In this document: piece after piece, positions 1 through 12,474 of the stretch | Layout: every line of letters begins with the position of its first letter | How positions within the stretch are numbered: the stretch's first letter is position 1 | From: Umbilicaria muhlenbergii | Lineage: Eukaryota; Ascomycota; Lecanoromycetes; Umbilicariales; Umbilicariaceae | DNA: 64,000 nt | Assembly: GCA_000611775.1 (NCBI GenBank) | Contig: KK106983.1 | Location: 3,747,072-3,811,071, forward strand | Reading direction: 5' to 3' | Position numbers and translations under genes: made by a program | Notes under the pieces: model-generated | Databases searched by the model: none | The model's input: only the letters and a program-made list of their open reading frames with translations | Told to the model about the DNA's origin: nothing

Positions 1-1753
1 TAGGCTATGGATTATCTAGAAGAGCAGCACTTATCAGTATATGTTCGCTCCTAACAGATCTTCCTTGTATAGACAGCTGCCCAACTCCTGCAAGGAACTG
101 CCAGACATCATGAGAGGCCTATCCGTAAGACCTCGAATTTAGAAGATTGCCGCGTCTCGACAAGCGCAGTGGTTTGTCGCCTACTCTAGGTTTAACGTAC
201 CTCTACCAAAGCGCTGGCAATCTCGCCAGCGTTACCCTCCATATTCTCAAATTCCCCTATGAGTTCTTCGATTCTCCCAGGGTTTGCAGTACATTGCGCC
301 ACGAGATCTTCCTTAACATACTTGCCCGCTTCGGGCAAGCTCTGCATGGGTACATCTCCAATAAGACGCTCAATGCTCTGCTCTGGAATAAGCTTGTGCA
401 GTGCACAAGCAAAGAGAAACTCCTGACGGGCTTCAGAGAGCATTCCGCTGCTGTCCAGAGGATTGAACATCTGCGTAAAGGACTGAAAGGCTGCAGGATC
501 GACGTGATTCAAGGCCTGAGTGATACAGTACTCGACAGTCATGGGTGGAAACAACGACCCGGCAAGTACACCAAGAAAGACAGGCAACTTGTTGACCAAA
601 AAAGACCGGACCAAGAATATAAAATCGTTGGGCTCGTTTCGATACATGGCATTGGCCAGGACATCGAAGGAGGCTGTGATGAGATCGGTCACCAAACTGG
701 TGTTGTCGTTCTGATAGCTTCAATATACTTCCACTTGGTGGATAGGCTAGGGTAGCTTACTCTGTAACGAGCAAGGAGGAGATCCGATACAGGGGTCTCA
801 TCAAACAGGGGTCGGCCAATGAGCTGCTATCATCAGACCTCGGCCATTTTGGTGGATTGTAGGCACATACCATAGCGTTTAGAAATATGTAAAGATATGC
901 TCTAGTAAGTACAACGGGGTTGTCCGGCACGCTCTGCTGGTAGGACAAAGCTTCCAAGTCGGCTGCATCGAGGAGGTTGGTCCCGAGAGCGTCATCAATA
1001 GCGTCGTAAAGGCCTGCTTGCTTCTTGAAGAAATCCAGGGTGTGGGCGAGCTGAAGATTCCTTTGAGGAAACAAGCCTATGAACGAAGGAAAGGTATGGA
1101 TGAACGAACGTTTGATATCTGGTTTATCACGTGAGTTTTGGTTTGCCCATTTCTAAGAACTTCGAGTAGGATCTAGCACCTGCAGGCAGACCGTGTCTGA
1201 GAAGTTCGCTGACGATGACATTGTTACCGAGTTCAGCCACCAGGAGTCCAAGTGCTTCCCACGTGCTGTACAATACCTCCGAAAGATCAGTAGCACCTTG
1301 AGAGTAATCTCTATGGACTGCAATCCAGTGGAGCAGACACCGAAGTACAAGTATAGCTTCCTCTCTGGTCTCCGGTCTTCGGCCCTCCGATATCTCGGTG
1401 GTCAGGCTTTGCAGAACGGCAATCTCAAAGGACGGCCCAGACTTAGCGATGTTGCCTGGAATACCCCGTGCGGCCCGTAACTCCGTCTCGAAGGGTTCGA
1501 ACAAGGAGGATAGAACGTCGGCGAGGTTAACCTTTCGAAGATGCAGCAAATCCTCAATGAATAGGACCATACGCGGATCCAAGACGTTCTTTTTCTTTCT
1601 TTGTTCAATCAGTGCTTCGACTATGAAGTGACCCGGCAGTGGGCTTCTGCAGTATAAAGTGGTCGCCAGCCTCTGGAACGTGGGAGAGTCGAGGCGTCGC
1701 CGCAGGCTTATTGCGAAAAACCTCTGCCAATCCTTAATCAATGATAGCGTCAT
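1..1753 (-). CDS. med5: Mediator complex subunit 5 (MED5/Nut1), 3' part unresolved
   Basis: Tail-module subunit of Mediator, which links activators to RNA polymerase II in the nucleus. Three exons join in frame: 1753-1180, 1118-761 and 717-201, with introns of 61 and 43 nt. The product follows fungal MED5 closely, including ITASFDVLANAMYRNE, LVRSFLVNKLP, a block from LSEARQEFLFACA to LIPEQSIERL, and EGNAGEIASALVE. The start at 1753 (MTLSLIKDW) matches the usual N-terminus; the frame stays open to an ATG at 1984, which would add 77 residues. After 201 there is a clean donor (GTACGT). A possible fourth exon from 87 reads ELGSCLYKEDL, weakly like the expected segment, and then meets stops. Family members run to about 1000 residues and only some 500 are found here, so the rest lies off the window or is lost. 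Confidence 0.85.
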
Positions 1754-2699
1754 CTTGTCATAATCATCCCCGTTATCAGCGACCAATTCGAGACATTTGT
1801 CGAAATCAATGCCGTCGTGCCAGCTGCAGTATTCGTAGTTGCATGATTGAAGTGGCCGAGCGCGCAGCACGGTTCTCGCGATGGCGACACTCGCTTCGGT
1901 TGGATCACCATCTTCGATGTACATCTCCTCAAAGTGAAACATCTTGGTAATACTAAAACATTGTACCACCCTAGACGACTTCATATGGTCATTGAAAGAC
2001 GAATAACATCAGGCTTTGACTCAGTATCCATTGGAAGGAGCACAACGCAGCGATCGTCCCTTCTGGATGTGGCAATGGGACCATAACACATGGTCCGCAG
2101 CGGCCTCTACCCTTTCCCCTTTCGCTGCCTCTGCCACTGAATCTATGCTCCGTGGAGGGCAAAGTCAAACGAGCATATCTATACCTATGCAGCGTCCACT
2201 TACTGCTTATATCAGGACGCTACCTAGGTACTATCTTCTACTCTGAGCAGCACGGCCTACAGAAATGAAGGAAATTGGAGCTAGGCTATCGCCAGGATAA
2301 GCCCGAATCATATACAGGCTTACAGCTGGGTATGCGATTTTCACGAGTATTAGAACTCAACAGAGCATGACAATCCCCATTTCCAACCTCGAGTGATCCG
2401 GGTCGCGCGGTTCTCAAGGTGCACAAATAGACTTGAACTCCAGACCCAGAGAGGCGCAGGATTGTAAGCAATCTCAGAAGCTGTGCTCCATTCATGTCCA
2501 GCTGGAGAAGACGGATCAGAGGACAATGTAATATTATGCTGCAGTGCTGAATAAACCTAATCCACCCCAACGCCTGCCTAGGCATCCAATGCTGCCCGAA
2601 AGATGAAAGTTGCTAACGAATAATACACAAAGGACAACATTCATGCGCCGGGTATGGTAAAATGTACCTCTATCGATCTAACGACAGCAGTGAAAACGC
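1754..2699. other. Intergenic: MED5 upstream / rnr1 downstream
   Basis: Holds the MED5 promoter on the minus strand and the 3' flank of rnr1. Part of it (1754-1984) is open in the MED5 frame and could be an N-terminal extension. No other coding signal was seen; short frames here have no recognisable family features. Confidence 0.5.
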
Positions 2700-5600
2700 T
2701 CATCCACTGCACATGAGGCATTCCTCCCGATTCTCAATGCTACCTGTTTCTTGCATTAGTGTTGGAATCGGTATATTAGGTATCGACAGACTTACACTGC
2801 AAAACAGCCTCCGCGTAGATGTCACCTTCACGGTCTTTACTCTTATCCTCTACATCTTCTTCCTGGTTCTTTTCACCATTTATAGCGGGCTCTGGGAGGG
2901 CTTCTCCCTCCGCCAAGGGACTTGTAGGCTCTGTAGCCAACGTCTTTGGACTCTCGCCTTCATCTACATCAGCCTTGAAAGTTGGTAGTACCGTAGAGGG
3001 CTTTGTGGACGGCGGAGAAAATTTCATGTTCTCGGAGGCCGGTGGCGGGGTCGCGGTTGGGGTGAGTACTCCGTTTGATGACACCGTGGGGTTGAGAGAC
3101 GGCTTTTGAACGTACATGGGTCGAGGCACAGCGGAGTGAGCGTTGGAAGAATAGCCGCTTGATGCAATGGACCGCTTCTTACCAGGTCCAGTGCGTGCAA
3201 CATTAGTGTCTGCGACCTTAAGCTGCTCTTGATCCACGGTGAATTGAATAGGTGCGGATGCGGCCATGGTTCGGAGGTAGTACATCCCAGTCTTGAGACC
3301 CAGCTTCCAGCCAGCAAAGTGCATGCTGGTGATCTTGCCCATTGTCGGGTCTTTTAGGTGGATATTCAGAGATTGAGACTGATCGATGAAAGCACCGCGG
3401 TCGGCAGCCATCTGCACGATAGTTCGCTGTGAAATCTCCCAAACTGTCTTGTATAAAGCCTTGATATCTGCAGGTATATTGGGAATATTCTGAATTGAAC
3501 CACCGTCGGCAATAATACGGTTCTTCATGTTGTCGGACCAAAGACCCATATCAACCAAGTCTTTCAGTAGCCAAGGGTTGACAACTTGGAACTCTCCTGC
3601 CAGTACACGACGCGAATAAATGTTGGAGGTGTAGGGCTCGAAGCATTCATTGAACCCAAGGATTTGACTTGTACTGGCAGTCGGCATGGGCGCGACAAGC
3701 AAGCTGTTCTTCGCACCATATTTAGCGACATCGGCCTTGAGTGATTGCCAATCCCAAAGGTCAGTAGGAGTGACGTCCCATAAATCGTATTGGAAAAGGC
3801 CTTGCGACAAAGGTGATCCTTCATATGTAGAGTAGGGTCCAGACTCCTTTGCCATTTGGCAGGAGGCTGTCATGGCTCCGTGGTATATGGTCTCGAAGAT
3901 CTGAATGTTAAGTTGCTTAGCCTCCGGCGAGTCGAACGGAAGGCGAAGCGCTAGGAAGGCATCAGCAAGCCCCTGGACACCGAGAGCGATGGGTCTATGT
4001 CTGAAGTTGCTTCGCTTGGCCTCTTCGACTGGGTAGTGGTTGATATCGATAATCTTGTTTAGATTTCGAACAAGGACTTGTACAACCTCGTGTAGCTTCC
4101 CAAAGTCATACTCCCCACGAGATGCGTCGACGTAAGAGGGGAGTGCTAGCGAAGCCAAATTGCAAACTGCTACCTCATCTGGTGCAGTATACTCGACAAT
4201 TTCGGTGCAGAGATTCGAGCTGCGAATTGTGCCGAGATTCTTTTGGTTGCTCTTGCGGTTACACGCGTCTTTGTACAGCATGAAGGGGTTGCCGGTCTCC
4301 GTCTGGGCTTCGAGAATTGAGAACCATAGCTTTTGAGCTTTGATAGTTTTGCGACCTCGGCCTTCCTTCTCATATCTAGTAGCGGCATGTCAGCTCTATT
4401 TCTCGTGAAGATAGTGACCTAGTGGCTTACTTCTCATAGAGGGCCTCAAACTCGTCACCGTATACGTCAGCCAGGCCCGGAGCTTCATTGGGGCAAAACA
4501 GCGTCCATTCGGCATTCTTCTCGACACGCTTCATGAAGAGATCTGGGGTCCAAAGAGCTAAGAAGAGGTCACGGGCGCGGACTTCCTCCTTGCCGTGATT
4601 CTTGCGCAAGTCCAAGAACTCGAAGACATCGGCGTGCCAGGGCTCAAGGTAGACGGCGAACGCACCTGGCCGCTTGTTACCTCCTTGGTCGACATATCTT
4701 GCGGTGTTATTGAAGACGCGGAGCATAGGCACGATCCCGTTGGAAGATCCATTTGTGCCGGCAATGTAAGAGCCGGTGGCTCTGATACGATGTACGTTCA
4801 GCCCGATGCCTCCCGCCGTCTTCGAAATCAAGGCACAGGTCTTCAAGGTATCGTAAATACCCTCAATGCTGTCCTCTTTCATGTCGATGAGGAAACAAGA
4901 CGCCATCTGCGGTTGCGGGGTACCAGCATTGAAGAGAGTTGGCGAGGCGTGTGTGAAGTACTTCTGGGACATGAGGTTATAGGTCTCGAGGACCTTCTCA
5001 ATATCATCGCCCCAAATGCCAACAGCAACACGCATTATCATGTGTTGAGGTCTCTCAGCGACCTTGCCATTAAGACGAAGTAGATAAGACCGCTCGAGGG
5101 TCTTGAAACCAAAGTATTGATAGTTGAAGTCTCGATCGTAGACGATGGCAGAGTTAAACTCTTCTGCGTGTCTCATTACGGTCTCATACGTCTGCTGCGA
5201 GATCATAGGTGCCGGCTTCTTGTTTTTAGGGTTGATGTAGTGGTAGAGATCCGAGACCACCGCTGAAAACTGCTTCTTCGTTTGCTTGTGTAGGTTGGAT
5301 ACAGCTATACGAGCTGCGAGGATGGCATAATCGGGATGAGTAACGGTCATGTACGCAGCTGTTTCGGCAGCCTAGGTAGAATAGAAGGATAAGCATGATG
5401 ATTGGGTAAGAAAGCATGAGGAGTTTCGTTACCAGATTGTCCAGCTCGATCGTGGTAACACCCTGGTAAACACCAGAGATGACCTTCTGTGTGATGGCAG
5501 CCGCGTCGACATGGTCGCCGTCGAGTCCATAACATAACCTCGAGACACGAGCTGTGATCTTGTCGAATTGAACACGCTCCTTACGCCCGTCTATTGACAA

Positions 5601-5771
5601 AGAAGCCATGTGAGTCATCCGGAACAATAGAGAACAAGGCGGAACAGCAAGGTGTTGGATGGGGACTCAATCAACGACATGAGGTGACAATTGCATTCAG
5701 GGAATACAGCGGGGGAATGAAACACAAGACGAGCGTGTCTAGAAGGGCTTACCTCGCTTGTAAACGAACAT
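2700..5771 (-). CDS. rnr1: Ribonucleoside-diphosphate reductase large subunit
   Basis: Class Ia R1 subunit, reducing NDPs to dNDPs with the R2 radical subunit in the cytosol. Five exons: 5771-5753, 5590-5433, 5371-4431, 4375-2796 and 2743-2700, giving 913 residues. The first exon is only 19 nt and encodes MFVYKR plus a split codon. The last is 44 nt and encodes the redox-active tail [14 protein letters not shown] (Cys908 and Cys911). An ATP-cone fills about residues 1-92. Catalytic landmarks are visible: [37 protein letters not shown] and [13 protein letters not shown] roughly 120-residue Pro/Ser/Glu-rich linker precedes the tail, as is usual in fungi. The upstream flank has CGCG-rich sequence at 6025-6038 that could be a degenerate MluI-box-like element, which is inference. 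Confidence 0.97.
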
Positions 5772-7769
5772 CTTGAAGCAAAGGTCCCCAAATGGGCCGG
5801 TGGAGAGTTTGAAGGAGAGGTGTCGAGGTGGCGGATGAGGGAGCTCGATGTGTTGAGACGGAAAGAAGGATTACCAAAGTTGAAGAATCTTCAGAGCAGT
5901 ATCAACTGCCGCTAAAGAAAGTCATAAAGAGCAAGGAGAACGATTAACCGTTGGTCTTGGGGGATGTTGTAGATAGTTGTAGATATCTGGGAAGACAGAG
6001 GGGTAGGAATTTGATATGGCAAGATCGCGCGGACGCGATACTAGCGTGTCAGGTGTAAAGTGGATTTTCGTGTTGTTAGCGTGTTATGTTTTTCCCGCCA
6101 TCACCAGCCCAACACTCACCTCCTCCGCCCGTTCGACCGCTGCCTAAGCTTATCAAGCTGTTACACCAATGTCCATGGCGACAATGTGGTGGATGTGACT
6201 CATTTATGGCATGTTATTATCGATGTATCGAAACAACAGGCTACAGCTACCTACTGTAGAGACACGTCGAACCTCCAGGCAGCCGTGCAGCCGTAGCAGC
6301 CCAGGAGACCTCCATTACTCCTCTCCAACCAAAATGAGACGGAAGGGATCCAAAAACCATCAGCACTTACCAACGCCAGATGCGTTATCATCACGCTCCT
6401 TTCCCGTTGTCTTAAGCAAGGTCCCTGTCTCTTGGTACTGAGACTCGTTAGGAAATTCCTAGTCTTCGAACCATGTCTTGGTTGTTCACTTCTACTCGGT
6501 GGGTTCACCAGTTGTCACTCTACCATGCGTGCGATATCACAAATGTTGACTGATATGCATCGAACTCGTGAGCTCAAGGATAATCCTGTTCTTCTGCTTC
6601 GTGCCCGTGGTTCTTGTTGCGGCACTTCTTCCTACAGTTGCGTTGCTTGCAACCGCATGTTTGAAATGACCTGCCACTTTCAGAACGTTTCAGCGTTCGA
6701 CGGTACTGAAGGTGCTTCCGTGCTCTTTTCAGATCGTGTGCCCGCCGATGTTCGAACCATGTGATTTCCACCCGGTGGTGCAGAGCGAGATGAACGTATT
6801 CCATACCGGCTGGGTCGACTGCTTGTGCTCTGCTCGAGGTTCTCAGTTCGGAGCTGGTGGATGTAGGAGTACTGAGTGTTTGAATCGTTAGGCGAGAATG
6901 CTGGTAACGGTGTATGCTGAGGATTGATGATGATGGAGACAACAGTTGTCTGTCGGAAGCCGCAGACCTTTAAATATAGCTCTTGCTCATCATTGTACAT
7001 GTCAACACCATTGTTCTCGTCACTGAACTATGTCTTGATGTATCGAAACTGACGACAGAGAATGCCATAGAACCAAGTGGACTATGGAATTGGCACACGG
7101 GACGCGAAGATATATTGATCAAGTGCTCTCTTTCACCGGATTCAATACCTGGGTCTACAGCTGCTACAGAACATCATAGCAGGCATCAACGCCATAAAGT
7201 GGCGGTGATTTCCTTCGCCCCGAGACATGCAATGTTGGTGCTAGAAAATGTGCCAAAAAGGGCGAGGCATAATTGAGCGGCAGAGCTATTCGGGAACGCC
7301 GTTTGGGCAACGCTAATATATACCAACACCTAATACAGGATACTCATCAATAGGCGGCCATCCCATCATGAGGTAACCCTCTGAGGCTGGACGAAGTGCT
7401 CCAGTGCTGATGACTCTGCGCTGTCTCATCCCTTACCGCGCGCTTAATATCGAGCCTATCAACATCACCCTTTTACTTCGCCATCAACATTCTCGGGAGC
7501 AGAGCCTTGAAAAAAGAAGAGGGCTGTGTTCTCGCGCCCCGCCGTATGGAAAGCTCGAGCAGTGAATGGAACCGAAGAGTCAGACCGGTAGTTGCCTAGA
7601 TTCCGCATGATGCAAAACAACCAACAAGGCGATTTGCGATCCTACCGGTCATGTGAGAGAGCTAGCGACTGCTACATAATGTGAAAGCAGATGCTCGAAC
7701 CACATTTATCTTGTGCCTCGAAGATTGCTCGTGGAAAGATTGCAGATCTCTAGCTTTCGACAACCCAAT
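5772..7769. other. Intergenic: rnr1 promoter and 2-kb spacer
   Basis: The first 300 nt should be the rnr1 promoter, with a CGCG-rich patch at 6025-6038. The remainder lies upstream of the first paralogue at 7770. Several short frames exist on both strands but none has a plausible start, splice pattern or family motif. No gene is supported. Confidence 0.5.
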
Positions 7770-8970
7770 ATGTCACTAACACCTTCATCTACCGCCCCTC
7801 CTCATCGTGGTGATGTGTCCCGGTCGGAATTTCATCAAGGCTGCATCCTATTTCTCAAGAAACGCGAGCATATTCTTGATACGCACTGGCGCTTGTCAGG
7901 TGTCAACGAAGAAGGTCTCCGGCACCCAGCCCTTGTAGTCCAGAAGGAGGGACTTCGAAGTGATCAGATCATCATCTGTCTAGTATGCAAATCCTATAAC
8001 AAGCCACAACCGTACAAAGCTGGAGAATGACTGACTACCACCGGTGCAGCTTACAACCTTTCACGGGCGTTCCGTTGATCAACGCTTTCCCCTTCCCAAG
8101 CACCATTGGAAGCGGGCCAAATACCTACCCGTCCATCCGCAAAAACCTCTTGTCCGCGGTGGAATACAGCTGCTCCTTGCAAATGGCGTTAAAATGAATA
8201 AGCCCGGTTACGTGAACATTGGCCGGATCTATACCGTCCACATCAGTATGCTCCGAAAGTACGACTGGGATTTTCCGGCAGATCACTATCAGCTTTGCAA
8301 ACAAAGTCTCGCGAATGTGCTAAGTAGTATCTACCAACACCATGCTGGCTTGACGATCATCGTCGAGACTGCTTCTCCTCTTGTAACCCCATCAATCGTG
8401 GCGATGCCTCGGCAAGGCAGCATGGGCAGCAGTATGCATACCGCAATCGACATTGACAGCCTCTCTGGGCAACGCACAGGCTCATATCCAGGGAAACCCC
8501 CGACACATCATAAAGTGACAACAGTCGACCGCTTGCCCTCTGATCGTACACCGCTTCTAAAACGACAACATATCCCTGGCTCAAACCAAACACTCCCTCG
8601 ATATACCTCATGCAATGAGTCCGTACCTCACACCTACGCCCGACCAGATCGGTCTTCACACACCATTCTTGACTTCTTTGGTAGCATCGCACGCAACATA
8701 GGCCTTGTATTCTCCTGGGTACTCGAATTATCCTTACAATTTCTCCGCCGCAACTGTGGTGTCATTTTCTTCCTACTTACTGCATGTGCTGTTGGCGTTG
8801 GCGCAGTTTTTGGCACCATATGGTTCATCAACGTCCTCTACCGCAGGCTAGGGGCGGCTGGGCATTGGGTCACTAATGAATGGCGGCTGATTCTAAATAC
8901 TGGAACCAAGGTAAAAGCTGCTGTTGCACACTTCATTCATTCGGCTGTGAAAGCTGTGATGCGTGGGTAG
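7770..8970 (+). CDS. Uncharacterised fungal membrane-anchored protein, paralogue A
   Basis: Two exons, 7770-7982 and 8050-8970 (67-nt intron, phase 0), give 377 residues. No named family is recognised, but I recall the N-terminal layout from many unnamed ascomycete proteins: a PPHRGDV start, GC(I/F)LF, a HPxLVVQK block, an LT(T/S)F block, a YLPVHPQ block and an IYTV..LRKY block before a variable tail. The tail is Ser/Thr/Pro-rich and then carries one strong hydrophobic segment at about residues 307-335, so the protein is probably membrane-anchored with the conserved domain at the N-terminus. The start at 7770 is the first ATG in frame and precedes the conserved PPHRGDV. The next gene downstream is a diverged tandem copy with the same intron position. 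Function unknown. Confidence 0.75.
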
Positions 8971-9477
8971 CACGCCTCGGTGTCTTGAGTGAGAAAGATT
9001 TTTGAGAGTTTTACGGTAGGGACATGGAAGCTGAGTTTTCAAGGCATAAATAGAAGGATGAGGGCCTCCTCAGTTTAGTTTCTGTGGGTGTTGATGAAGC
9101 ATAGTGGTTTGGAGGATCCTCTGCACTCGTTGAATCCTTGAATTACTGCTTTCCAAAAGGCTAGGAAAGCCGTATCGAGTACACAATGTAACCCAAGGAC
9201 TACTTTCCAATGATTGGCTAGAAGTTCCGCATGGGGGCGGTGGTGCCATTGCAGCGCACTTCTCCTTATTCTATGGTTAGGGGTTGTATTCGCGGAGCCC
9301 TTCTAGAGCTCACTCAATAACTCACTTTGACCGGACTTGGTACACCTCACTTTGGCCATTTCAGCAATAATATCTATCCATGATATATTCCATCTCAGCT
9401 CTCCAAAAGCATCCCCTACGAAAAGAGATTGTTTTCCCTAGTGAGCAGCGGACAACAAAGCGAGAACGAATAGGTGG
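8971..9477. other. Spacer between the paralogues
   Basis: A 507-nt spacer that carries the 3' flank of paralogue A and the promoter of paralogue B. No additional coding or RNA signal was seen. Confidence 0.5.
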
Positions 9478-10432
9478 ATGATTCTGCGTCCCAAACCCAT
9501 CGACCCTGCCGATGAACTCGCTTTCATGACGACTCGCGGCGGCATCGCCAGTACGGATGTCTCTCAAGGTTGTTTCCTCTTTTTCGAAAGGCGCTCGGAG
9601 ATCTCGGCGGAGATGTTTGACGCTTCAGGTACCAACGAAGAGGGCCTTCACCACCCCATCCTTGTAGTACAAAAGCATGGCCTGCTGCCTGATCATCTTC
9701 AGGTTTGTCCAGTAAGTAACAACATAAGAGAACGAACATCCTTGGATTGAAGAGCTCTGCTAATCATTGCCGCGTCTATCATTATAGCTTACCAGCTTTG
9801 GCGGAGAAAACGTTACAACGCATTTTCCATCAGGATCGAGATACTCAATATGGGATAAATACTTACCAATATATCCCCAAGAGCCTGCCGAAGCTGGTTG
9901 CGTGCAACTCCACCTGGCCAACAATGTTCGTATGCGCAAGAAGGGACATGTCAAGCTAGGGGAACTCTACACAGTACATAGGCAAATGTTGGAACGTTAC
10001 GATGTCAAATACCGTCTCAGTCATTATCGGCTCACCAAAAAGAGCTTTGTGGAGGTGTTACTCAGGCTACCGTCTTATCATCCTACCCTACAGATTCAGC
10101 TCGAGCCTGAGGCTTGGAGCCTGCGAAACACCACCTCGGAACTCACAGACAGCAAACCCGCGTCAGCACAACAGTCTGGGCCTCTTGATCCCGTCATTTT
10201 GCAGGATCCGAGCGTCGATTCAGAACAGGCGATAGCTCCTATGGACTCGCAGCACCTAGCTCCACTAGTAGCATCACCACCACCGGCATCGCCAACAGCA
10301 GTCTCATCACCACCGCCCCCATCGCCATCTATAATCTTATCACCAGCAGCCTCTTCTGCAGTGACGCAATCATTACCAGCCTCAAGCGAACCTACCGTCA
10401 TCAGCCTCATGGCCTGCAGTATCTTCGCCTAA
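9478..10432 (+). CDS. Uncharacterised fungal protein, paralogue B
   Basis: Tandem relative of the gene at 7770. Exons 9478-9711 and 9788-10432 (76-nt intron) give 292 residues up to the first stop. The intron falls at the same codon position and phase as in A, before LTSFGG. Shared blocks include GCFLFFERR, NEEGLHHPILVVQK, KYLPIYPQEP, VQLHLANNVRM and LYTVHRQMLERYD. The region after about residue 190 is Ser/Pro/Ala low complexity. A different frame then takes over (10441-10742) and encodes a coiled-coil-like segment, so the real gene probably continues after an unrecognised intron or a 1-nt difference. Tails of A and B are unrelated. Function unknown. Confidence 0.65.
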
Positions 10433-10440
10433 TTCTAGTG

Positions 10441-10742
10441 GCGAACGTCCTCCACTTCTCAATAGCCTATACAAGGCACCTGAGCCTACCTTGCAATCTC
10501 TTCATGACTACAGCGCCGCCGCTCAACGCTATAACGAGATGGCTCAGTCCTATGAATCGGAGGCCCGGAGATACCATTCCATGGCTAAGCAGTATAGGGC
10601 TATGGCTCAAGACTGTTGCTCTGCTGCACTACGCCAAAATTTAGCTACCTTAAGTCTCACTTCAACGAACGAGCGGTATGAAGCAATCATTGAAATGCTC
10701 GAGAACATGTTTTCAGAGCCATTGTGTTCGTCCGACCTTTGA
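10441..10742 (+). CDS. Probable 3' exon of paralogue B (coiled-coil segment)
   Basis: Open frame following paralogue B but in another frame. It reads SGERPPLLNSLYKAPEP and then an alanine-, tyrosine- and methionine-rich stretch with heptad-like spacing (YNEMAQSYESEARRYHSMAK, then YRAMAQD), suggesting a short coiled coil. It has no start of its own close to the conserved part, so it is best read as a downstream exon. A short hydrophobic frame around 11010-11093 (VVVLLIMLSHAIRYFL) could supply a C-terminal membrane anchor like that of paralogue A. This is inference; the joining intron was not identified. Confidence 0.4.
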
Positions 10743-12474
10743 ACAAGTCTCACATCATTGGTCTGTATTTGATTTTCAGACTCCCTTGGGTCTAGCCGCT
10801 GATTTTAAGGCTTCGGGATCACTCTTGCACGTCTGCGTTTGCTCTCAAAGAAAGTGTGACTTCTCAGGCTCGTGTCCTGCCTCCAAGATGCTCATCTTCA
10901 CTGTCTTGGCATGGTTCACACATCTTTCCAGCTATTTAAGTCAAGAACTATATCACGGAAAAACAGCTTGTGTGCTTCCACCACGCTTGTGCAGTCAGGG
11001 GTCGTAGTACTTCTCATCATGCTAAGTCATGCGATCAGATACTTTCTTCGTCACTTTTCAGAGTCCATGAAGCAGATTAAAGCATTTCTCTGAGAATCAA
11101 ATCTTTGTATGGATTGGCAAGCCTAAAGCTCATTTCATTCATGAGTTTCCAGCCCAGCTTTAGTTGTCTGTCCTACGATGTTCTTCATTATCAATGATCC
11201 TCTGTGCAAAAGTACGCACACCAAATAGATCCCTACATCGATCGGAATAACCTCATATCATTCCATATAGACCCTGACCTGGCGACATCTGCCTCATTAA
11301 CGCACTATCCGCCCTGCACATCAGAAGAAAGGGGGCAGCCTTCAGTCAAAGGAATGCTGTCGACTTTACGTCAGTCACTATTGCTATTACCTCTGTCACC
11401 GCCGCCGCTGCTGCTCTAACCCCTATGACAGCCTGAGGGCCCAGCACGAAAGATGTGGCACACTCAGTTAAGAAGAACCTCGGAATAGACGCGTGCGCGC
11501 ATCAGCAACCACACAACAACGAAAATGTTCTACATTCTTAAAAACTTAACGGCATTCAGGTTATATACTACTATTCCGTCTCTGAAAATTCTACATCGTA
11601 TCGAAATTATCTAGCAGTGCTGCAGCTATTGCAATTGAGGTCACTTGTGATTCGCCTAATTATTTGAGTGTGCCATTTCTTTCGTGCTCGGCCCTCAGCC
11701 CCTAGCTCAATACTCACTCTTTGGACGGGATGCCATCTGGGACTGATCCTTCAAATAGCACAATAATGTCCTGACTTGACACATCACATATTTCCTCCAC
11801 ACGTATCGATTATGAATGGAACAAGTGGCAGTCCTCAGCAGGGAGAGCCTCAACTACCTGAATGAGAGGGGCCTCAGTGGGAGACTGTCACTTACCTGTG
11901 TTGTTTATACGCCTGGCGCGGAAGTTTGTGTAGCATAAGTTATGGATGAAGCCAGTGTTGTATAAAGCATACTAAAGTAGAAATATAAAGTAGAGGGAAG
12001 GCAGAAGAAGAGTAGAAGCAGAGTTGAAGCAGAATTGAACATGAATGAAAAATCAGTAGAAAATGAACAGAAGACGAATTAAAGATGACTTGAATATGTA
12101 TCATTTATAGTCTATCTTCACACCTGCTAGGAGTAGAGTCGGAGTCCATGCGAATCATGATAGCGTATACGTGGATTGTTATGGGCTCTATCTAGACCTG
12201 TCCTTCTGTTCGACAATCCGTAGTACCGCTATAACTACAACTATTCCAAGAATGAAGATATCATTCCCCATCACTAAGAGTGGCGAGCTCATTTCCAATC
12301 CCCAAGAGTAGCGATCTCTGATGCCTCCTCCCTCCCCTCCCATCCTCTCTCCCCGCATCCCCAAGCAACAAATACACCAGAGTGGTAGGTTATCCCCTCC
12401 CATCAACACCCAAATGCCCCTTTCTCGAACAGTCAAAGCATGTTCTCATCCCCTCACATCGCGCCCCCACACCA
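10743..12474. other. 1.7-kb spacer, A/T- and purine-rich in part
   Basis: Contains the possible end of paralogue B (to about 11093) and the 3' flank of the P450. Between about 11930 and 12100 the plus strand is rich in GAA/AGA-type purine tracts. No gene, RNA or mobile element can be supported. Confidence 0.4.

Noticed and set aside
192-755. Plus-strand frames opposite MED5
   Set aside because: They are antisense shadows of MED5, whose minus-strand product matches the family closely.
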